Source: Physella acuta
Taxonomy: Eukaryota; Mollusca; Gastropoda; Physidae
DNA: 64,000 nt
NCBI RefSeq assembly: GCF_028476545.1
Contig: NW_026732364.1
Span: 287,001 to 351,000, forward strand
Reading direction: 5' to 3'
The notes below the pieces were generated by a model. The model ran no database searches. It was given only the letters and a program-made list of their open reading frames with translations, and was not told the DNA's origin. The position numbers were made by a program, and so were the translations under genes. This document shows, in pieces, positions 9,648 to 21,270 of the stretch; the first letter of the stretch is position 1; the number at the start of each line of letters is the position of its first letter.

Positions 9648-11372
9648 ATTGAGTACTGTGGCCAGTACACTTGCAAGGAATAGAATAACTACTTCTAAGC
9701 ACTAAGGCTGGTACACTTGCATTAAATGGAATAGCTACTTCTGAGCACGAAGTCTAGTACACTCGCAAGGTATAGAATAACTACTTCTGAGCACTAAGGC
9801 TAGTACACTTGCAAGGAATGGAATAGCTACTTCTGAGCACTAAGGCTAGTACACTTGCAAGGAATAGAATAACTACTTCTGAGCACTAAGGCTAGTACAC
9901 TTGCAAGGAATGGAATAGCTACTTCTGAGCACTAAGGCTAGTACACTTGCAAGGAATAGAATAACTACTTCTGAGCACTAAGGCTAGTACACTTGCAAGG
10001 AATGGAATAGCTACTTCTGAGCACTAAGGCTAGTACACTTGCAAGGAATAGAATAACTACTTCTGAGCACTAAGGCTAGTACACTTGCAAGGAATGGAAT
10101 AGCTACTTCTGAGCACTAAGGCTGGTATACTTGCAAGGAATAGAATAACTACTTCTGAACCATTAGGCTAGTACACTTGCAAGGAATAGAATAACTACTT
10201 CTGAGCACTAAGGCTGGTATACTTGCAAGGAATAGAATAACTACTTCTGAACCATTAGGCTAGTACACTTGCAAGGAATAGAATAACTACTTCTCAGCAC
10301 TAAGGCTGGTATACTTGCAAGGAATAGAAAAACTACTTCTGAACCATTAGGCTAGTACACTTGTAAGGAATAGAATAACTACTTCTGAGCACTAAGGCTG
10401 GTATACTTGCAAGGAATAGAATAACTACTTCTGAACCATTAGGCTAGTACACTTGCAAGGAATAGAATAACTACTTCTGAACCATTAGGCTAGTACACTT
10501 GCAAGGAATAGAATAACTACTTCTGAGCACTAAGGCTAGTACACTTGCAAGGAATGGAATAGCTACTTCTGAGCACTAAGGCTGGTATACTTGCAAGGAA
10601 TAGAATAACTACTTCTGAACCATTAGGCTAGTACACTTGTAAGGAATAGAATAACTACTTCTGAGCACTAAGGCTGGTATACTTGCAAGGAATAGAATAA
10701 CTACTTCTGAACCATTAGGCTAGTACACTTGCAAGGAATAGAATAACTACTTCTGAACCATTAGGCTAGTACACTTGCAAGGAATAGAATAACTACTTCT
10801 GAGCACTAAGGCTAGTACACTTGCAAGGAATGGAATAGCTACTTCTGAGCACTAAGGCTGGTATACTTGCAAGGAATAGAATAACTACTTCTGAACCATT
10901 AGGCTAGTACACTTGCAAGGAATAGAATAACTACTTCTCAGCACTAAGGCTAGTACACTTGCAAGGAATAGAATAACTACTTCTGAGCACTAAGGCTAGT
11001 ACACTTGCAAGGAATGGAATAGCTACTTCTGAGCACTAAGGCTAGTACACTTGCAAGGAATAGAATAACTACTTCTGAGCACTAAGGCTAGTACACTTGC
11101 AAGGAATGGAATAGCTACTTCTGAGCACTAAGGCTGGTATACTTGCAAGGAATAGAATAACTACTTCTGAGCACTAAGGCTGGTACACTTGCAAGGAATG
11201 GAATAGCTACTTCTGAACCATTAGGCTAGTACACTTGCAAGGAATAGAATAACTACTTCTGAGCACTAAGGCTGGTATACTTGCAAGGAATAGAATAACT
11301 ACTTCTGAACCATTAGGCTAGTACACTTGCAAGGTATAGATTAACTACTTCTGAGCACTAAGGCTAATACAG
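9648..11372. repeat. 46 bp minisatellite, about 37 copies (copy A)
   Basis: Unit contains 'gagcactaaggctagtacac' and 'ttgcaaggaatggaatagct'. Variants 'ggaatggaatagct' and 'ggaatagaataact' often alternate, giving 92 bp dimers, and a variant 'gaaccattagg' replaces 'gagcactaagg' in the middle and right. Copy B has only 9-10 units (20300-20738). Confidence 0.95.
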
Positions 11373-12041
11373 TTTCAATGATTCAAACACCTAACTCTTG
11401 TTCTGTCTCTTTCATTATTTGTGCTTGAAAAAAACTTCATTTCTGCGATGAATTAATAAGCTTGTTTGCAGAAATGTGTTATCTTTGATTGTTACAAATT
11501 GCGTTGTTTTGTTGTTATTTACATTTTATCATCTCCTACATTGTATTGCTTTCCTTTCCCCCCTCCCAAAATCACTTTGCACCCCCTCCCCCCTCCTTAA
11601 GTTTGTAATGTTCAAATAAAAATTTGTCCGCATTAAAAGAGCAGCTCACATCACTATCTGAGACCATCTATCATGTTGAGTATTACAAAAAGCTGAGTTA
11701 ACGGGACATGCACAGATCTGGCGTTATAATTTTGCTGACCATATTGGCGTTGTGAACTTTTGAAAGCACATTTTTAATTTCGTTAGTTATTGTAATGGAG
11801 GATTCAAATGTTTTTACGGTTTAACCAACCGCTGGAGCACTCATATTCTATTTCTGTATGCTCTATATTATTACGAGTCTAAGTATAACTGTGGGTAAAT
11901 CCACAATGTCATCTGCTTTGTAAGTCTTATATCCTACATTAATTCTTGTAACATCCCCTTTCTTCCTACTGTATTCCCTCCTTTCTGCTGTATTCCGTAA
12001 CCTACCCACTCCCCTTATATTCCCTCCCCTTCTCCATCTAG
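11373..12041. other. unique sequence with short C-rich repeats, copy A
   Basis: Aligns with 20739-21990 in copy B. At 11960-12040 a few loose 'ctgtattccctcc' units occur; copy B has about 12 units of this at 21565-21850. Copy B also has a G-rich MITE fragment near 21147 that A lacks. Confidence 0.6.
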
Positions 12042-12051
12042 ATTCCCTCCC

Positions 12052-12336
12052 ATGCCCTCCGCCAAAGAAATTAAAATTCTCAAGCCCCACCCCTCCCCAA
12101 CCCCAATGACAAATGTCGCATCTGCGTGCCCGCCTTACCCAGACGCTCACAACTGGAATTTTATGTGGCATTTCCCTGCCCCGTTAATAGACCCACGGCA
12201 CGTGCTAGGGCGTGAGTACATGGTCAGATGTCCAGTGATTTATGTACTGGTCAGTCCGTCCCACCCGCGGGCGGGGATCAGTTTTATTGTAATGAGCACC
12301 CGAAGATTAAGTCTCAGGAGGAAACGGAAATTCTAA
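12052..12336 (+). CDS. candidate short ORF of 94 codons, conserved in both duplicons
   Basis: Begins MPSAKEIKILK and ends RRLSLRRKRKF, with a basic C-terminus and a central stretch rich in His, Pro and aromatic residues. No family is recognised. Copy B at 22002-22286 keeps the full frame with four base changes in 285: two silent and two replacing (Ala to Thr, Ser to Pro). Sequence identity falls off within about 10-20 bases of both ends of the frame. No clear promoter or polyadenylation signal is seen, and a minus-strand frame overlaps. It may be a small gene, an exon-like relic, or a conversion tract that happens to be open. Confidence 0.3.
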   Translation: MPSAKEIKILKPHPSPTPMTNVASACPPYPDAHNWNFMWHFPAPLIDPRHVLGREYMVRCPVIYVLVSPSHPRAGISFIVMSTRRLSLRRKRKF

Positions 12337-12395
12337 GAGAGAGTTAAATGCCGCTGCGCAAGTCTATTCAAGTCGTTTTTAATTCTTCGACAGCG

Positions 12396-13956
12396 TCATC
12401 AGCATCGCCCATTGTAAAACTTACTCAGGGGAGATAATTCCAAGTATAGGCCTTAAAAGTTTACTATGATATTTCTTGTAAAAGTAAAAAAAAACAGTAA
12501 ACGTATATAAAAACGAAGTTTCTAGTATTATATTCTTTTTTATTATTTGTAGGATACAAGATAGTACAGAATACAAATTCAACCACTATCACTAACACAT
12601 ATTAACATTGAAAAATGTTAAATGGATTTCGGCGGGTCCCTAACTAATGCCGAAACGAAGAACCGCGCATCATGAAAGCCACTTCATGTGTAGCGGCTTC
12701 TCGTGCTATGGTCTTTGTTGTTTTTTTAAAAAGAATTTTGCCGGCGACAGCGTGGGGAAATAGAACTCGGCCTTGACGATGGTTAAAAAATACAACTATA
12801 AATAAAAAGAAATGTTATCCCCATCCCCTGCCCCATCCGCCACAGTACACTTTGGAGGATCGGTCAAACAGTTACGTGTCCTCTATTTAGCTATCAAAGG
12901 GGGGCAACGAGTCAAATGTGTCATTCAAATTTGAAGCGTTGCCTATATTTTACACTGTATTTTGTGTAATGGATTTTATTTTTTTTTGCTGAAGAGCGTG
13001 GTATAGTGACTGTAAAATAAAGATAATCGTACCACAGCTACAGTGTTTTTCTTTTACAAACTAAATATCAAGGCAAAAATGCACGAAAATTAAATTCAAA
13101 ATTTAAAAAAATACTAATTATGGTCAGCAGTGGGCCCCTAAACGGCCTGCTGGGGGCACTGTAGTTCCGCCCCTGTATAGATCTTTTGGTTGTTTTTAGG
13201 CTTAAAAGCTAGATCATTGTATCCTAAAAAATTTTAACTTTAATGTATTTAGTGTTAATAACTAATTTTCCATTAACACGTTTACTAATTATAAAACGAT
13301 TAATAATATAAAGACGAGTCTTACCTTCTTGTTGTGTGAATTAGATTCGTCAACGAAATACTTCATCAGGTAAATGAACAACTACTGACTAGTGTCTTTA
13401 ACAAAATGTGCAGAATTGGTCAGTTTACAGTTCAGTAGTTCATAAACGGTTCGTTAATCTATGCATTACATCTTATTGTAAGAGTAAGGGTGTGGTGAGG
13501 GGTAGAGGTTAGGGGGATGGGGGGAGGGTAGAGAGTTGGGAAGGTTCAAGGGAAGGGGACAAGAAAGCGCCGATGAACATCTACATCAATAGTGCCGACT
13601 TTTTCCGGTCGTCTAGAAGACCAGGATAGTCGCCGTAAAATTTCCCCAGCCCGATTTTCAAAGCTTTTTTGTTCTCCTAATCGACACCACTAAAAAAGAA
13701 CGGTAGGCTGCGTCTTTGAAGTTGTCTATATGTCTGGCGGTCTCTCGAGCAATAGTCTGTGCATTTTTCTCATAGACGTTTGCCGACTATCGTGTTTGTT
13801 TGTAACTGTAGAAGAAAGATAACTCGACATCCACCTAATTTTTTTTATTTAAATTTAAATTTTTTTTTAAAATAATTTAGCCAGGATTTTTGGGCCCCCA
13901 ATAGGTCTGGGCCCCCCCGCATTGCGGGGTCTGGCGGCACTGTAGTTCCGCCCCTG
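12396..13956. other. spacer between duplicons with two diverged copies of an unnamed element
   Basis: Two stretches end alike in 'tgtagttccgcccctg', at 13175 and 13956. Upstream of each, the minus strand reads related peptides: TIAREAATH near 12690-12720 and TIARETARH near 13735-13770. So two decayed copies of one element, about 12640-13175 and 13600-13956, lie head to tail. The second ends one base before copy B begins. No superfamily can be assigned. Confidence 0.55.
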
Positions 13957-14090
13957 TGAGTACTATGTCATGACGATCAGTCGTCTATACACGACTGTGT
14001 TTAGGGGTGTATTGGAGTTGTGTAAACGCATCCTAACTAGAGCACTAGAATCGAACTCGAGGTTTAATGCTTTACAATCCAGGGCCCTAT

Positions 14091-14340
14091 GGGACGGCGT
14101 GGCCTAGCGGTAGAGCGATAGACTGTTAAGTTTCGAGTTTGTATCCGGGTTCAAGTCAGTAGAATGTATCTAAAAATCCACCTAGATCTGACGGGTACCT
14201 AACTCACGTTAGGAAACAAAAAGGCAGCTGGGAATACTGCTGACCACACCATTCTGTCATATGCTCTGGTCTCTGAAACAAGTGAACTCTACTTCATCTG
14301 CCCCAAGTGTCTTGGGAACGAACGTGAAAAGATGATGAAG
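14091..14340 (+). mobile_element. tRNA-derived SINE, family 1 (copy B)
   Basis: Counterpart of 4116-4365, starting 'gggacggcgtggcctagcgg' and ending 'gatgatgaag'. Reversed tRNA-like heads flank it on both sides as in copy A. Confidence 0.75.
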
Positions 14341-15307
14341 AATCAGTGACTACCACTCGACACCTATCCAACCTATTTAAGGTGATGAAATAAAAAAACT
14401 TCGATGATTACAGATACAGTATTTGTTAGGGGTCAGATCTGTTTATTCATTTAGAATCCGAACTCGAGACAATCGGGTTAGCAGATGTAAGTTCTACCAT
14501 TCGACCACGCCGTCCCATGATTTCAATGGGTTTTAGAAGTAGATTAAAAAAAAAATTAAACTGAGACTATCTTTCACATACACTATTGCATTTAGCCTTC
14601 ATCATTAACGTATGTCTTTGTTAAAAGCTCCTCACAGTATATCATTTAATAAAAAAATAAAATCAAATGTTACTGAACATGTTTTTGGGTTGATTCCATG
14701 TGATTATAGTTATCATGGAAACAAAAACGCCAAACTAAAGGAATAGCCTAGAATTTAAGATACCCACGAAGTAGAAAGGAATAAATATGCTTTAGCTTTA
14801 TATAATAACCATTGTGTTTTAAACAGTCTAATATGGCTAATTTTCTTATCCAAAAATAAAGCAAACTAAGGGAACTAACTCAATTAATTCGTACGGTGTG
14901 TTTTTTAATTGATTATCTAACTTGTGAATATTTAGACAATTAGACAATAATAATCAAACTTATATAATGCAGTTTAAAGAAAAAAAATAATTTTTTTAAA
15001 CAATGGTCACAATTTATTTTTGACTAAATGCTAATTTATTTCCTTAGTACATAATGACCGGACAACAACACTAATAATATTTATTCATTTTTTTAAGGGG
15101 AAGTAATAAGCCAATTTTGCTCAACAAAAATAAATCTTTGTTATTTCCCTTAGTACATTGTTTTACATTGTTTAAAGAATGGCTGACTGACTTTCAATAC
15201 TAAAAATACACGTTGGTCCCTGATAACATATATTATTGAAGAAAAACTCTAGTACTAACTAGTGTATTATTTCATTTATATATTTTTTTGTGTTCGTGTT
15301 GGTGGCA

Positions 15308-15483
15308 GAGGCGTAGCGACCTCTCCCGGTGCCCGGGGACAAACTTTCAATTTGGCGCCCCCCCTCCCCACCCATATATTTTTTTTTATATTTATAATTC
15401 AAAATAGCAGCTGAAATTAGCTTATTTTGGCGCCCCTAGGGTCGGCGCCCGTGGACATATGTACCCCCCGTCGCTACGCCGCT
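15308..15483. mobile_element. short MITE, family CAGAGGCGTAGCGACC (copy B)
   Basis: Counterpart of 5335-5511, same ends 'cagaggcgtagcgacc' and 'gtcgctacgccgctg'. The interior has diverged by several substitutions and small gaps, in contrast to the identical block that starts about 45 bp to its right. Confidence 0.7.
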
Positions 15484-15526
15484 GGGTGGTGAGGGTTGAG
15501 GTAGGAGGGATAGGTGTTATCCATTT

Positions 15527-16050
15527 ATTAAAACCCCTAAAACTTGGTCAGATTCTCAGATTGTTCAATTTTCGTACGACGCAATGTTGTATCAGAAGGA
15601 ACTCTTTATTCTATCACACGTGTGGTGTCATTAAATCCGCTACCCCGCTACGTTAACAGAGTATAAATGTATTTAGGCGAGTACTCAGAAATTGTTAGGT
15701 AAGCTGTTATTAGGGAGACCGCATTTTAAATAAAAATATAACTAATCAGGTGAAATAATCAGGCGTGGACTAATAATAGATCACGTAAGCCGCATCTCGT
15801 ATTTTGATGGTGTTTTAAACGAATTCTTACGAAACTGGAAAGTCATAAAATAATGATAAGAGTGTGCGTAAAAGTTGGTAAAATGGAAAAATAATAATGG
15901 GAACTTTTATGAAATTAGACGATACTAATTAAATATATTTGGATTGTGTAGTTTAGTGATAGCAGAAGTTAACCCCCATCGGCAAGTTTTGGTGTTCTGG
16001 ATCTGTGTTGATGTTTATGTTCCCTCTAAGATGCGCGGTTGCGCGGCCGC
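15527..16050. other. 524 bp block identical between duplicons (copy B)
   Basis: Identical to 5554-6077 at every position. The first difference on the right is A for G at 16051 within gcggccgc(a/g)cag; on the left T for A at 15526. Confidence 0.9.
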
Positions 16051-16289
16051 ACAGTAGTTTTCAACTGCCGCGCAGTCATTTCTTAAAATACAAATATCCT
16101 TGTATATGACTTTAAGAAGACTGCGCACACAAAACACGTTGCACGCTAGATTTTTCTCCTTAGAGGGAATGTTGGTGTCTGGTCTAACAGTGAATACCTC
16201 AGCTAATAAAGGATGAGTTGATTAGTTTAGTGGAAAAGTAAATAAGAATGACATTGGTCATACTAACTAAATCCTCCCCAGTAAAGCTA

Positions 16290-16690
16290 ATTCTCGGTAG
16301 TTTTTTTTTTAATTCTTTGTTCTTAATTGTAATGTTGGAAGGTATTCCCTCCAACACAATTAAGTTTTACGTGTCAACTTGCTAAGCTTCATATGGGCCG
16401 TTCGCTCCAATAGGGCTGGTAAGTATGTCTACGGCTCAATAAAAACTGCATGAGCCATAGAGCTGTTTGGTGACCTACTACGAGCCCTATTTCAGCCTGC
16501 TTTTATTTCTGGATTTACTTTTATAGCCTTAGTCCAACCAAGAATAAACTACAAGGCAGCAGTTTTTTTTTATTTTGGAGTTGTCTCTCCTTGAAGAGTG
16601 GCTGTCCCCAGATATCGAGCCTCATCTGCCCGGGGATTCGAACTCGAGACTTTTTAGTTTAGCTTTACCGACTCGACCAGGCCGACCCTG
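16290..16690 (-). mobile_element. tRNA-derived SINE, family 2, interrupted by a palindromic element
   Basis: Counterpart of 6335-6632. The SINE body is split at 16409-16492 by a short element with inverted ends that is absent from copy A and from the other family 2 SINEs at 54070 and 56020. Confidence 0.75.
16409..16492. mobile_element. 84 bp palindromic mini-element, copy B only
   Basis: Ends are aatagggctggtaagt and acgagccctatt. A relative at 36639-36714 has ends aatagggcttgtaagt and acttacaagccctatt. Shared inner motifs (gtctacgg and gtgacctact) show that the two copies lie in opposite orientation. No coding capacity. Absence from copy A implies insertion after the duplication or clean loss from A. 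Confidence 0.65.
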
Positions 16691-17239
16691 TTCTCAGTAC
16701 CAAAAATGTTGAAAGTGTGGATGGACCAGAGCTGAATAAAAGAAACTCAGCAGGCAGGGTGTGGCATTTACCATATCTTGACACTTCCAATTTAGGTGAG
16801 GTACCCATTACAGCTGGATGGACTCATTGACGAGATAGCCAAACTAGCTGTCGGAGAAGAGAGGCGTCGAACCCCAACCGTACCACTAACGATCTGGCTC
16901 TCTGTCGCTTTGACTACCTAAAACCTTTACTACACTAAATAAATAAAAAAATGTATAGCGCAGCACAACTCAATGAAAGATAATGCTAGGATAGTTTTAA
17001 GATAGCATGCGCACTGTTTCACTGTGTTTAAGACTTTAAAACACATACTATTGTCATATTTCGCGGAAATGTTTTATTATTCTACAATGTAGGCCTACAT
17101 GTATTCAATCTTTGTTGAAGACTATAAATGCTCGATTTAAGAAAACAAAAACAGCACTTCCGCACCTAATTATGCGCAGTTTTCCGTTCCACAGTTTTCC
17201 GTTGCGCATCTCCTTGGTCACCCCCTCCCTCTGAACAAC

Positions 17240-17358
17240 ATGGAATTTATATAGAAAATATATACTTTTAACAGTGTCCCTGTCCCCCGTCCCCCCCCCC
17301 GAAAATTTCAAAAGCCCCCCCCCCCCTCCCCGGAGAAAAAAGTGTGTAAGAAACACTG
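17240..17358. mobile_element. truncated hAT-like MITE, C-rich (family CAGTGTTTCTTCC)
   Basis: Contains 'tagaaaatatatacttttaa' followed by 'cagtgtcc', long C runs, and the terminal 'ggagaaaaaagtgtgtaaga' then 'aacactg'. It matches the right half of the complete element at 54814-55017; the left end is not found. Confidence 0.5.
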
Positions 17359-17456
17359 AAAGTCCTCACCACCCCCCCCCCCCCACATTACCCTACGTGC
17401 CATTTATTTTTTTTAAATACATCAATTACAATCACGTGACGCCACTATGCTCCATT

Positions 17457-17490
17457 CAATCAGTTTTCTCCAATCTAGTTGCTCCAATCT
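17457..17490. repeat. single ancestral unit of the 28 bp minisatellite
   Basis: One copy of 'caatcagttttctccaatct' plus 'agttgctcc' stands where copy A has about nine units. Confidence 0.8.
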
Positions 17491-17586
17491 TTTTTTCTCC
17501 AATTCTCTTATCATTCACTACCCTCAGCTCATTAAAAAAAAAACTCTATTAACTGTCTATCACTGCTTTGTCTCCCCTTTATAGAA

Positions 17587-17651
17587 ATGCAAATAGCCCG
17601 ATCAAGTTTCTCAAACTCTCATTACCCACAATGCAAAGGATCTGTTTCCGG
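17587..17651. promoter_or_regulatory. octamer + Staf/ZNF143-like + ETS cluster (copy B)
   Basis: ATGCAAAT at 17587-17594, ttacccacaatgc at 17622-17634, tttccgg at 17645-17651, same order and spacing as copy A. Confidence 0.35.
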
Positions 17652-17764
17652 TCTGACAGCCACCCTATGGGTCTAATGACTTAGTGTGCTTTATATGGTG
17701 CTTTTTACATGTGCTTTTAAATGTATTTTATGTGCTTTTTATTTGTGCTTTTATATGGATATAT

Positions 17765-18680
17765 GTTCTGTATTGTATACAAGTCTCGACTGGCCCACTG
17801 GTCTACCGGGAAAAAATCCCGATGGGCCCTAGGAAAGGTGCTGTAATAGAGTTTTGATTTTATTTTTTTACTGTTGGTATTTTACCATTACTTCATTACT
17901 TGATGAAGAAAAACTGCACAATGAAAATTTAAATCTGGGGTTGGGGTGGGGGGGGGGGCACTTTAAAATTTGGTGGGCCTCTTGAACACAGCCAGTTCAC
18001 CAATCGTTTACCAAGATCCAAAAAAAAAAAAAGTGTTGACCAAGTGTTTCAGACAATGTCGGAAGATGGATTCGAATATTCACAACAGGCGAATTAAACA
18101 GTCCATCTTGGTAATGGGCGAGTTTTTCTTTTATTTTTCTCGATCTATTCATTGCAAGTAAAAAAAAAGGGGGGGGGGGGGGGGTCACGACGTCTTACGC
18201 ATTTTAGACCCCATAGAAACCCGGTTTTACAATTCTTGCCTCTTCGTGTGTGTGTAAGTGTGCGTATGAGTATGTGTGTGACAGAATGGTGGACATAACT
18301 TCATGTACACGTAGTCTACTAGATTCAGTTCGTTGGTTTCTAACAATATTTATGTGTTATTTCTGATAAACGGAAGTTGTGCCTACCTCTATTTCCGGTG
18401 TCCACAATCCTTAATATTTTGTTAATTTTATATCATATTCTCATAAAGTAGCATATTCTGTGCACTTTTCGCCTGTATGTGTTCACTCAAAAATGCGAGC
18501 GTCCTGATACAAACCTAAATATCATGCCTATAGCCCTATCCCACTGGATGATCTATTCAAGCCCTTAGTTTTACATACGAAAACGCTTAGGGGAGCTAAC
18601 TATTACGTTGATTTAGTATTGTTATCCCTGCGTGCTAGCTGGAACTGTCAGCAACTGTACTCAAATAGTGAAATGGTACG
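17765..18680. other. block of about 0.9 kb present only in copy B
   Basis: Copy A runs directly from the 'tgtgctttt' repeats (about 7910) into 'aagtgtccattgttttatac', whereas copy B has this extra block between them. Its start has 'ctaccgggaaaaaatcccg' and 'gggccc', an inverted pair typical of repeat ends, plus G runs at 17945-17960 and 18170-18183. It could be one or more insertions in B or a deletion in A. Confidence 0.6.
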
Positions 18681-19254
18681 TCTTGTAAGTGTCCATTGTT
18701 TTATACCTCTCTGACGAAATTGTACCGTGACGAGTATATTATTTTCCTGAGTTCACTGTAACTCGTATGTCTTGTTTTGTGCAATGGTCTCGAGATAGAA
18801 TTATGACCTGAACTTTGAGTCGGTTAGAGAGATAAAAGCACACACAAAAAACTACCTCTTAAACTGCCCTTATGCTGTACTTATACTAAGCTTATACTGC
18901 CCAGATATTGCCCTTTTATTGCTTATATACTACCCTTATACTGCCCTAATACGGCTTTGTAATGCCTTTATACTACTCTAATGACGACCAAAATGTAGCA
19001 ATATTGACAAAGAGTGTTATCTTAACGCTACACAGGTACTGAGTAAAGACGGTAGTTTTAACTAGAAGGAATCTGAAGTATTCACTATTTGGCCAGAGAC
19101 CACCACAGATCTACACGGCACCGAATAGCCTCGCATTAATTGCATTAATTAAGTCAGAAGTGTAACCACTTTAATTAGCTAATAGAGGATGATAAAAGTA
19201 TCATTGTCTTTGCTATTTTACCCATATCTTTATTCCCGTGTAATAATATATAAA

Positions 19255-19403
19255 GTTCCCCTTCCACACCTGATGGCCTAACGTGAGTCAGTACCCATCA
19301 GAGCTGGGTGGACCCAGAGACGGTTAACTGCATTGAACCCGGATTTGAACTCGAGCCTTACGGGTTAGCAGTCTAGCGCTCTACCGCTCGGCCACTCCGT
19401 CCT
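19255..19403 (-). mobile_element. tRNA-derived SINE, family 1, reversed, internally deleted
   Basis: Counterpart of 8528-8740. Reads 'acctgatggcctaacgtgag', joining the 3' part directly to the middle and missing about 70 bp. Confidence 0.65.
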
Positions 19404-19618
19404 CAATAATGTATATAATGATGTATAATGATGTGTAATGTGTAATAGCCTCGTATAGCGTGCATCAAGTCAGAAGTGTAACCATTTCAATCAGTCAATT
19501 AAAAAAAACTATCATTATCTTGCTACTTTACGCATATCACTATTCCTGTATAATAATGTAGGTCTATATAATGATGTATAATGACGCGTAATGTACGTAA
19601 TTTGAACGACCGCGGCAA

Positions 19619-19935
19619 GAAGCCATATCTGGGATCTCCTTGAGTAAACACAGCGACGTAACCGATGCTTTACATAACTCCTTATCTCTGATAGCGGGCC
19701 CTGGCACTTTAAATACACGATATTGTCGCGGACGCAGAAACCTATCCGCTCACAAAAATGCAAATCTTCCTTTCTCTTCTATCATATAAATAAAAACGAC
19801 ATTATCGCTGGACCTTGAACTTGAGTGTAAATTTTCCTTTGTGTTAAAAAAAAAAAAAAAAAAAAAAGATGGCTGAAACTGATACGACGGTGATAGAAAG
19901 AAAAACTCTTTTGACATGCGCACTGGTTTGACTCA
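19619..19935. promoter_or_regulatory. conserved promoter-like block with octamer and TATA (copy B)
   Basis: Octamer ATGCAAAT at 19758-19765, TATA-like atataaata at 19784-19792, an A run, and a 20-codon frame at 19869-19931 with the same peptide as copy A. Differences from A cluster in the flanks. Confidence 0.35.
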
Positions 19936-20299
19936 CAGTCAAGGTGCCACACCTAGTTAATAACCACAGCTTGGGTCTTGTCAGATCTAAGAGGGGGGGG
20001 GGACGTGCTGGACGTCTGGACGTCAGACGTGGGCAGTTAGGACTAAACGACGAAGACAGGAACGGTAACTCGAGATGGTCAGTTTAGTACGGACAGCGGC
20101 CTTTCTCATTAGTTAGGTTTGTCAAGTACTAAGCTCCCATCCTCACCCCCACTTCTTTGTTGATTTGGTAAATTAGTTGTATCTTCGTTTTGTTTACAAT
20201 ACGTATTTTCGTGAGTGCTGAAATACATACTTGAATCTTATTTTGCTTGGATGTATATTCAACTCTTTAATGTTCAAACAGGTTTTAAGTTACCGTATT

Positions 20300-20738
20300 G
20301 AGTACTGTGGCTAGTAAGCTTGCAAGGAATGGAATAGCTACTTCTGAGTACTATGGCTAGTCAACTAGCAAGGAATGGAATAGCTACTTCTGAGCACTAA
20401 GCCTAGTACACTTGCAAGGAATGGAATAGCTACTTCTGAGCACTAAGCCTAGTACACTTGCAAGGAATGGAATAGCTACTTCTGAGCATTAAGGCTATTA
20501 CACTTGCAAGGAATGAAATAGCTACTTCTGAACACTAAGGCTAGTACACTTGCAAGGAATGGAATAGCTACTTCTGAGCACTAAGGCTAGTACACTTGCA
20601 AAAAATGGAATAGCTACTTCTGAGTACTAAGGCTAGTACACTTGCAAAAAATGGAGTAGCTACTTCTGAGCACTAAGGCTAGTATACTTGTAAGGAATGG
20701 AATAGCTACTTCTGAGCATGCTGGCTAATACACTTGCA
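20300..20738. repeat. 46 bp minisatellite, 9-10 copies (copy B)
   Basis: Same unit as 9648-11372 but nearly all of the 'ggaatggaatagct' type and more diverged from each other. The alternating dimer of copy A is not seen, so the dimer expansion is specific to A. Confidence 0.92.
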
Positions 20739-21146
20739 AGGATTCAAACACCTATTTCTTGTTCTTTTACTTTTATCATGTGTGCTTGAAAGAAATTTCA
20801 TTTCTGCGAGGAATTAAGCTTGTTTGCAGAAATGTGTTATCTTTGATTATTACAAATTATTTTGTTTCATCGTCCTTTACATTTTATTTTCCCCTACATT
20901 TTTGTTTTGCTTTTCTTTCACCCTTCCCAAAATCCCTTTGCACTCCCCCCCCCCCTTAAATTTTTAATCTTCACATAAAAATTGGTCCGAATTAAAAAGA
21001 CCAGCTTACATCATTATCTGAGACAATCATGTTGAGTATTACAAAAAGCTGAGTTAACGGGACATGTACAGATCTGGAGTTATAATTTTGCTGACAATAT
21101 TGGCAATGTGAACCTCCCAAAACACGACTTGATTTTGCGTTAGTAA

Positions 21147-21270
21147 CCAGTGTTTCTTTCAGTCTATTTTCTCCCGGGAGAAGGGTGGGGGGAACGGGAC
21201 ACTGGTAAAAGTATATGTTTTCTATATCAATTCTATCTCCTTTGGTGGGGCGGGGGAGGTAGACTTTTGG
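21147..21270. mobile_element. hAT-like MITE fragment (family CAGTGTTTCTTCC), copy B only
   Basis: Starts 'cagtgtttctttcagtct', then 'ttttctcccgggagaagg', G runs and 'tatatgttttctatatcaat' as in the complete copy at 54814. No matching right end or target duplication found. Confidence 0.5.

Larger units (their letters stand above)
3982..12395. repeat. segmental duplication, copy A
   Basis: Aligns in the same orientation with 13957-22345 at a starting offset of 9975. Blocks follow the same order in both: SINE cluster, MITE, near-identical 524 bp block, MITE, SINEs, octamer/Staf-like block, stepwise repeats, SINE, octamer/TATA block, 46 bp minisatellite, and a 94-codon open frame. Most aligned stretches differ by roughly 5-10% by eye, with islands of far higher identity. 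Copy A has expanded 22 bp, 28 bp and 46 bp minisatellites and lacks an 84 bp palindrome and a ~0.9 kb block present in B. Confidence 0.93.
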
